The notes beneath the pieces were generated by a model. The model was not told the origin of the DNA. It saw only the letters and a program-made list of their open reading frames with translations, and ran no database searches. A program made the translations under genes and the position numbers. Below, piece after piece: positions 59,036-64,000 of a stretch of 64,000 nucleotides of DNA (positions are counted from its first letter, which is position 1; every line of letters starts with the position of its first letter). This stretch comes from Streptomyces roseoverticillatus (GTDB lineage: Bacteria; Actinomycetota; Actinomycetes; Streptomycetales; Streptomycetaceae), in the NCBI RefSeq assembly GCF_000719265.1, contig NZ_JOFL01000008.1:62001-126000 (forward strand), given 5' to 3'.

Positions 59036-60415
59036 TCAGGCCGGCGTCTCCCGGATCTCCGCGGCAGGGCCGCCGCCCGCCGCCGCGAAGCCGGGCACCC
59101 ACGCCTCCATCTCGTCCCGCAGCCGCACGGTCGCGCCCAGCTGGCACAGCACTCCGATCGTGCTCATCGTCACGCGGTGTATCAGCAGATACGACGGCGG
59201 GAGGTTGAGCTGCCGGGCCAGCTGGTACGCGGGGGAGCGGGGGTCGGCGATCCGCGTCGCCTGCGCGCGCATCCAGCCGCGGGTGAAGGTGAACTCCGCC
59301 GCCTGCGCCGGCTCGATGATCGGCAGCAGATAGTCGAGCACGGCACCGGGATCCAGCTCGATCTCCGGCTTGACGAACCCCTCGTCCCGCAGCAGCTCGT
59401 GGACCGCCTCGGCCTCGCCGTCCAGCGTCAGCCGCAGCGCGGTGCCGATCTCCGGCGGGAGGCCCTGCGGCAGCCGGTCGACCGTGCCGAAGTCCAGCAC
59501 GCCCAGCCGCCACTTCTCCGGCGGGCCGTCGGGGTCGCCCCCGGTCAGCAGCCGGAAATTGCCCGGATGCGGGTCGGCGTGCAGCAGACCCGTGCGCGCC
59601 GCACCGGAGAAGAGGAAGCGCGCCAGCAACTGCCCGGCCCGGTCCCGCTGCTCCTGGGTGCCGTCCGCTATCACCTCCGACAGCGGCAGCCCCTCCAGCC
59701 ACTCGGTGACCAGCACCTGATCGCTCTGGTGCACCACCTGCGGGACGATCACATCCGGATCGCCCGCGAACTCCTCGGCGTGCGCACTCTGCGCCCGGGC
59801 CTCCAGGCCGTAGTCCAGCTCCTCGGAGACCCGGTCCTTCAACTCCGAGATCAGGGGCTTGATGTCCATGCCCGGCACCAGCGGCCCCAGCAGTCTCGCG
59901 AACCGGCCCAGCTGGGTCAGGTCCGACAGCAGGGCCTCGCCCGCGCCCGGATACTGCACCTTCACCGCGACCTTCCGGCCGTCGTGCCAGACCGCCCGGT
60001 GCACCTGCCCGATCGAGGCGGCCGCCGCGGGCCGGTCGTCGAACTCCTCGAACAGCTCCCGCCAGTCCTCGCCGAGCCGCTCCGCCAGCGCCGCGTGCAC
60101 CGTCTTCACCGGCATGGGCGGGGCCGCTTCCTGAAGCTTGGTCAGGGCGGCCCGGTACGGCCCGGCGATCTGCTCGGGAAGGGCCGACTCGAACACCGAC
60201 AGCGCCTGGCCCAGCTTCATCGCACCCCCCTTGAGCTGCCCGAGCGTCGCGAAGAGCTGCTCTGCAGTGCGCTGCTGCAGCTCCGTCGCGATCAGCTCCG
60301 CCGGCCGCCCCCCGATGCGCTTGCCGAGCCCCAGGGCCGTGCGCCCCGCGAACCCCAGTGGCAACGCGGCCAACTTGGCGGTACGCGTGACCGCCTTGCG
60401 GGGTAGATCAGACAT
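59036..60415 (-). CDS. AarF/ABC1/UbiB kinase-like protein
   Basis: A 459-aa protein of the ABC1/UbiB atypical kinase family. The signature N-terminal KxGQ motif is seen in LKGGAMKLGQALSVFE, with AAASIGQVHRA in place of the P-loop, KVAVKVQYPG as lysine motif, LHADPHPGNF as catalytic loop and VLDFGTVDRL as DFG. No long transmembrane pair is seen at the end. Family members act in isoprenoid-quinone or lipid homeostasis, with ATPase activity; this one's role is not known. The ATG at 60415 has a strong GGAGGGG site. Confidence 0.92.
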   Translation of the reverse strand: MSDLPRKAVTRTAKLAALPLGFAGRTALGLGKRIGGRPAELIATELQQRTAEQLFATLGQLKGGAMKLGQALSVFESALPEQIAGPYRAALTKLQEAAPPMPVKTVHAALAERLGEDWRELFEEFDDRPAAAASIGQVHRAVWHDGRKVAVKVQYPGAGEALLSDLTQLGRFARLLGPLVPGMDIKPLISELKDRVSEELDYGLEARAQSAHAEEFAGDPDVIVPQVVHQSDQVLVTEWLEGLPLSEVIADGTQEQRDRAGQLLARFLFSGAARTGLLHADPHPGNFRLLTGGDPDGPPEKWRLGVLDFGTVDRLPQGLPPEIGTALRLTLDGEAEAVHELLRDEGFVKPEIELDPGAVLDYLLPIIEPAQAAEFTFTRGWMRAQATRIADPRSPAYQLARQLNLPPSYLLIHRVTMSTIGVLCQLGATVRLRDEMEAWVPGFAAAGGGPAAEIRETPA

Positions 60416-60462
60416 TCGCCCCTCCAACTAGCTGAGCTGAACAGCCACGCCGCGGACGGCGG

Positions 60463-61707
60463 TTACCTGCCCATTGTCGCGTGCGGTGACCCCGTGGCCG
60501 CGGCATACCCGGGTTCCGGAGGGCGCGCCGCGCCGCAGGGGCACCGCGGATGCGGCTCGACGGGCCGCGGGGACCAGGCCGGACCCGGCAGCGCCAGCTC
60601 CAGCCGCACCCCCGCGCTCGCCGGGGACCCACCGTCGAGGAAGGCCAGCGCCCGCGCCACGGTCAGCCCCGCCACAACCGTGGCCAGTGCCATGTCGCAC
60701 GACGGTACCCCCGAGCCGCGGCCGGACCGCCACTGGGCGAGCATCCGCGGCCAGGCCGGGTCGCGGCCGGCCCGCCCCAGCTCGATGCAGCCCGCACAGG
60801 CCGTCGCGCCGGGCAGCACCAACGGCCCCACCAGACCGGTGGCTTCCAGGACGCCCGCGTACATGTGCGCGGTGCCGGACAGGACGAGCTCCTGCGCGGC
60901 GCCGGGATCGGGTGCGTACGCGGCCAGCCCGTCCCTCGGAGCGAACACCACCAGGGCCAGCGGCGGCTCCGGCTCACCGCCCCGCCGGGACCGCCGCCGC
61001 GGCTCCGGCGCCGCCTCCCGCACGGCACGCCGCGCGGCGGTCTCCCGCCGCTCCCCGGTCCGCGCGGCACCCAGCCCGCCCGGCCCCGCGTCCCACGGCT
61101 CCACGCAGCCGCCGTCCATCACATCGACCTGCCCCACGCCCGAGGCCGACAGCAGCGCCGCCACGGCAGCACCCACCCGGCCGGCGCCCCGCACCTGTAC
61201 TCGCATCGCCTGCCGCGCGCCCATCAGCCGCATCGCCTCGCCCGGCCCCGGGTGCAGCACGGACAGCGAGGCCAGGTCGGGCCGCAGCCGCTCCAGCGCG
61301 GACCCCGCCCCGCGCAGGGCCGCCGCCGCCTCGCCGCCCCCACGCGGGTCGTCGAGCAGCCCGGCCGCGGACAGCCGCTCCACCAGGGCGTCGGCCCGCC
61401 CCTCCGGCAGGCCCACGGCTCTCGCCTCCTCCCGCAGGAGAGGCATCCCGCGCGTGCCGTCGAGCAGGCCCAGGAAGCTGCCCGTCGCCGTGTCCACCGG
61501 CCCCACCGTCACCGCGTGCGCCGGAGCCACCCCGAACTGGACGGTGTCCCGATTGCGCCAGCTGCGGCGCAGCGCGGGCTTGAGCATGGGATGGGCGGCT
61601 TGTTCGGACTGTGCCGGCTGTTCCGCCTGTGTGGATTGATAGGGCTGCGCGGATTGACAAGGTCGTGTGGATTGACGGGCATTTGTGCGTTCTGCGGTCT
61701 TCTGCAT
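60463..61707 (-). CDS. ThiF/E1-like protein, possible TOMM/RiPP leader-binding type
   Basis: A 414-aa protein with an E1/ThiF Rossmann core at about residues 140-300 (VRGAGRVGAAVAALLSASG). The E1 nucleotide-contacting Arg and catalytic DESNLQRQ-like segment seen in MoeZ are not recognisable; the equivalent place reads DGGCVEPWDAGPGGLG. Zinc-type cysteines occur in ACAGC and PRCPCG. The N-terminal ~40 residues carry a hexapeptide-period repeat with QS at each start (QSTRPC, QSAQPY, QSTQAE). Streptomyces homologs are often named TOMM leader-peptide-binding proteins, but no azoline synthetase or precursor gene is near. The ATG at 61707 has a strong GAGGGGGA site. Likely a non-catalytic E1-like binding protein. 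Confidence 0.78.
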   Translation of the reverse strand: MQKTAERTNARQSTRPCQSAQPYQSTQAEQPAQSEQAAHPMLKPALRRSWRNRDTVQFGVAPAHAVTVGPVDTATGSFLGLLDGTRGMPLLREEARAVGLPEGRADALVERLSAAGLLDDPRGGGEAAAALRGAGSALERLRPDLASLSVLHPGPGEAMRLMGARQAMRVQVRGAGRVGAAVAALLSASGVGQVDVMDGGCVEPWDAGPGGLGAARTGERRETAARRAVREAAPEPRRRSRRGGEPEPPLALVVFAPRDGLAAYAPDPGAAQELVLSGTAHMYAGVLEATGLVGPLVLPGATACAGCIELGRAGRDPAWPRMLAQWRSGRGSGVPSCDMALATVVAGLTVARALAFLDGGSPASAGVRLELALPGPAWSPRPVEPHPRCPCGAARPPEPGYAAATGSPHATMGR

Positions 61708-61875
61708 GGTTCCCCCTCGACGTGGCCCCAGCATGGACCTTCCGCGCCGCCCACGTGAGAAGTTGTCCACAGGTGCGGTGTGATGGTCATACGAACGCTG
61801 TTCTCGTGGGGTCTTTGGCCCCGACAAGGAGCGATGGGCGGGACTTCACGCGCCGGCAGCCGGTAACGTCGGGGC

Positions 61876-62472
61876 GTGCCCGTCGACCCTCTGCACAGTG
61901 CCGCACGACCACCGCGCAGTGCTCCCGGCCCGCTCACCGGCGGCGCCGAGCCCGGTGCGGTCGAGGTCCGACGGAGCGCGCGCCGCCGCAGAACGGTCTC
62001 CGCGTACCGGGAGGGCGACCGCACCGTGGTCCTCATCCCCGCGCGCATGTCGGAGGCCGAGGAGCAGCGCTGGGTCACGACGATGCTCGACAAGCTGGCG
62101 GCCCAGGAGAGCAAGCGCATGCTCGGCGACGCCGAGCTCGCCGAGCGCGCCGCCCGCCTGTCCGGGCAGTACCTCGGCGGCAGGGCCCGCCCCGCGACCG
62201 TCCGCTGGGTCACCAACCAGAACACCCGCTGGGGCTCGTGCACCCCCGCGGAGGGCAGCATCCGCCTCTCGCACCGGCTGCAGGGCATGCCCGAATACGT
62301 CCTCGACTACGTCCTCCTGCACGAGCTGGCCCACCTGCTCGTCCCCGGTCACGGCCCCGGCTTCTGGCGGCTCCTCGACGCCTATCCGCGCACCGAGCGC
62401 GCCCGCGGCTACCTCGAGGGCGTGGTGGCCGCCGACCGGCTGCCCCATCTCCCCGCAGCGCGCGGCGAATGA
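61876..62472 (+). CDS. YgjP/SprT-like (M48-type) metallopeptidase
   Basis: A 198-aa cytosolic protein with the zinc motif HELAHLLVPGHG (HExxH plus a downstream His) at about residues 154-165 and the family features WGSCTPAEGSIRLS and VLDYVLLHELAH of the YgjP-like/DUF45 metallopeptidases. Peptidase activity is inferred. The GTG at 61876 comes 6 bases after taacgt, a possible -10 hexamer, so the message may be leaderless. It is divergent from the ThiF-like gene and precedes a hairpin terminator. Confidence 0.87.
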   Translation: MPVDPLHSAARPPRSAPGPLTGGAEPGAVEVRRSARRRRTVSAYREGDRTVVLIPARMSEAEEQRWVTTMLDKLAAQESKRMLGDAELAERAARLSGQYLGGRARPATVRWVTNQNTRWGSCTPAEGSIRLSHRLQGMPEYVLDYVLLHELAHLLVPGHGPGFWRLLDAYPRTERARGYLEGVVAADRLPHLPAARGE

Positions 62473-62488
62473 ACCGGACCCGGCGCTG

Positions 62489-62512
62489 CCGCGTCCCCTT
62501 CAGGGGACGCGG
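62489..62512. terminator. 10-bp hairpin terminator
   Basis: ccgcgtcccc (62489-62498) pairs with 62503-62512 over a ttca loop, 17 bp after the stop of the metallopeptidase gene. Confidence 0.82.
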
Positions 62513-62613
62513 CCGGTCCTGAGTCGGATGATCCAGCCCTCAGCCGTTAGCCTGACGCAACGCATTCATCACACGTTTTCATCGCACGTTCGGATGGGGG
62601 ACGGTCGTAACGC

Positions 62614-64000
62614 ATGGCCAGGGAATTCCAGCGCGGCCACAAGGCCAAGATCAGTGACCTGACGGCGGGGACCGATCTGTACGTGGGAGTGCAGATCGCG
62701 GGTCCCGGCCTGACCTTCGACATCAGCTGTTTCGGCCTCGACGCCGCGGAGCGGCTCTCGGACGACCGGTACTTCGTCTTCTTCAACCAGCCCAAGTCGC
62801 CCGAGGGCGCCATCCAGCAGCTCGGCGCGCAGGCCGGTGACACGGACTCCTTCCGCATCACCCTCGACCAGATCCCCCCGCACATCCAGCGCCTCAGCTT
62901 CACGGCCACCCTCGACGGCGCCGGCCAGATGTCGCAGGTCGGCCCCGGCTACCTCCGCATCGTCGCGGGCGGCCAGGAGGTCGCACGCTATTCCTTCACC
63001 GGAACCGAGTTCAGCACCGAACGCGCGGTGATGCTCGGCGACGTCTACCTCAAGGACGTCTGGCGGTTCGCCGCCGTCGGCCAGGGCTTCGACGGCGGAC
63101 TGGAAGCGCTGCTGAGGAACTTCGGCGGCGAGGTGCTGGCGGAGGAACCCGAAAGCCAGGCAGCCCAGGCGCCCCAGGCGGCGCCCGCTCAGGCACCGGC
63201 CGCGGCGCCCGCGTTCGCCCCTCCGCAGCAGACGACCCCGCCCCCGGCCTTCGCCGCGCCCGCGGCACCGTCCCCCGCGCCCGCACCGCCCCAGGCTCCC
63301 GCCCCGGTGCCCGGGCCCGCCCACCAGGCCCACACGCCGCCGCCCCACCAGGGCTTCCCGCCCCCGCCCGGCAGCACCCCGCCCCCGGCACCGCCCGCCG
63401 GGCAGATGCACGCCGCGCCGACCCTGGCCGCGGGGATCGCCCCTCCGGGCTTCTTCAACGACCCGGGCGCCTCGTCCGGCGGCGGCCAGCTCCCGCCGCC
63501 GCCCGGCCCGCCCGGCGTCCCCGGCGTCCCCGGCCAGCCGGCCCCGTACGGCCAGCAGCCCGCCCCCTACGGCCAGCCCGGCCAGCAGCCCTACGGCCAG
63601 CCCCAGGCACCGCACCAGCCGCCCCAGCAGCACGCGCCCTACCCGGGCCAGCCGTACCCCGCGGCCCCGCAGCACGGCCAGCCCTACCCGGGCCAGCCCG
63701 CCCCGTACGGCCAGCCGGCCGGCGCCGCGGGCGCGGCAGGCGTCCAGGCGGCCCTGCAGAAGTACCGCGAAGTGCCCACCGGACAGCGCTGGACCCTGCA
63801 GAACCCCAAGCTCGTCCGCGTCGACCTCGGCATCGACGGCCAGCCCGTGCTCGCCCGCCAGGGCAGCATGGTGCTCTACCAGGGCAAGGTCGAGTTCGGC
63901 TACAAGGGCGCCGGCTTCGCCGGCCGCATCGTGGGCAACGCCACCGGCCAGGAGCTGCAGCTGATGCGCTGCACCGGCCGCGGCCAGGTCTTCCTCGCCG
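62614..64000 (+). CDS. TerD-AIM24 fusion protein (partial, runs off the window)
   Basis: An ATG at 62614 begins MAREFQRGHKAKISDLTAG, and the frame stays open to the window end (462 codons seen). Residues 1-190 are a TerD/tellurium-resistance stress domain (calcium-binding-type acidic loops such as DISCFGLDAAERLSDDRYF and MLGDVYLKDVWRF). Residues ~190-375 are a very Pro/Gln/Ala-rich linker with repeated PYGQ/YPGQP units. After about residue 385 an AIM24-type beta-barrel domain starts (RWTLQNPKLVRVDLG... LARQGSMVLYQGKVEFGYKG). TerD proteins act in stress and membrane-linked complexes. It is incomplete, so the C-terminus is unknown. Confidence 0.88.
   Translation, partial: MAREFQRGHKAKISDLTAGTDLYVGVQIAGPGLTFDISCFGLDAAERLSDDRYFVFFNQPKSPEGAIQQLGAQAGDTDSFRITLDQIPPHIQRLSFTATLDGAGQMSQVGPGYLRIVAGGQEVARYSFTGTEFSTERAVMLGDVYLKDVWRFAAVGQGFDGGLEALLRNFGGEVLAEEPESQAAQAPQAAPAQAPAAAPAFAPPQQTTPPPAFAAPAAPSPAPAPPQAPAPVPGPAHQAHTPPPHQGFPPPPGSTPPPAPPAGQMHAAPTLAAGIAPPGFFNDPGASSGGGQLPPPPGPPGVPGVPGQPAPYGQQPAPYGQPGQQPYGQPQAPHQPPQQHAPYPGQPYPAAPQHGQPYPGQPAPYGQPAGAAGAAGVQAALQKYREVPTGQRWTLQNPKLVRVDLGIDGQPVLARQGSMVLYQGKVEFGYKGAGFAGRIVGNATGQELQLMRCTGRGQVFLA

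Noticed and set aside
1..64000. tRNA, rRNA, CRISPR arrays, insertion sequences or prophage
   Set aside because: No cloverleaf-like or TTCRA loop in a proper context, no regularly spaced repeat-spacer array, and no transposase or phage genes were seen.

Overview
The window is chromosomal DNA from a high-GC actinomycete, almost certainly a Streptomyces or close relative. The evidence is very high GC with strong third-position G/C bias, many GTG starts, actinobacterial families (WhiB-type WblC with an AT-hook, AdnA/AdnB helicase-nucleases, UvrD2 with a tetracysteine/HRDC tail, mycoredoxin, DUF3107, DUF3152, DUF6758) and many lipoproteins. From memory the gene order resembles the core region of S. 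coelicolor around the DEAD-box helicase, moeZ and wblC genes; this could not be checked here. No tRNA, rRNA, CRISPR array, insertion sequence or prophage was seen.

Layout. 0-10 kb: Mrp-type Fe-S carrier, a DUF1003 membrane protein, an MgtE_N/CBS protein, a lipoprotein, an EamA exporter, CorA, a SUFU-domain protein and a DUF6758 protein, separated by three repeat-rich gaps (4.0-4.4, 7.1-7.6 and 8.9-9.5 kb). 9.5-14.4 kb: PHP phosphoesterase, MarC, a 50-residue conserved-looking peptide, an NYN-domain protein, a VOC protein and an alpha/beta hydrolase. 14.5-22.2 kb: DEAD-box helicase with a disrupted basic tail, divergent ferritin-like protein, a damaged locus (truncated DUF3107 and MFS remnants around a 17-G run), TetR regulator, acidic small protein, and a coupled hydrolase/DUF3152 pair. 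22.6-28.0 kb: a tightly coupled oligopeptide-type ABC transporter operon. 28.2-32.6 kb: a four-gene polysaccharide operon whose parts resemble the Pel system (DUF3492 glycosyltransferase, membrane protein, epimerase, spherulin-4-like hydrolase). 32.7-38.4 kb: moeZ, then two paralogous secreted TAP-type peptidase lipoproteins flanking a membrane-anchored protein. 38.4-44.3 kb: a molybdate uptake set (fused permease-ATPase, ModA, HTH-TOBE regulator) and a large kinase-flippase fusion. 44.5-57.4 kb: a DNA-repair and housekeeping block (alkyltransferase-like protein, AdnA, AdnB, M20 dipeptidase, NudC, mycoredoxin, UvrD2). 57.4-58.7 kb: wblC with a long leader that carries a well-translated upstream ORF, alternative stems and an intrinsic terminator. 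58.8-64 kb: a small zinc-binding protein, an AarF/UbiB kinase-like protein, a degenerate ThiF/E1-like protein, a YgjP-type metallopeptidase, and the start of a TerD-AIM24 fusion running off the window.

The most interesting signals are: the complete attenuation architecture of wblC; the Pel-like cluster; and two sequence-level breaks (a 37-bp tandem duplication that throws the helicase tail out of frame, and a poly-G junction with truncated genes on both sides) that are either assembly faults or genuine recent lesions. Two small genes (50 aa at 11196-11348, 17 aa at 30877-30930) and the open-ended TerD gene would be easy to miss.
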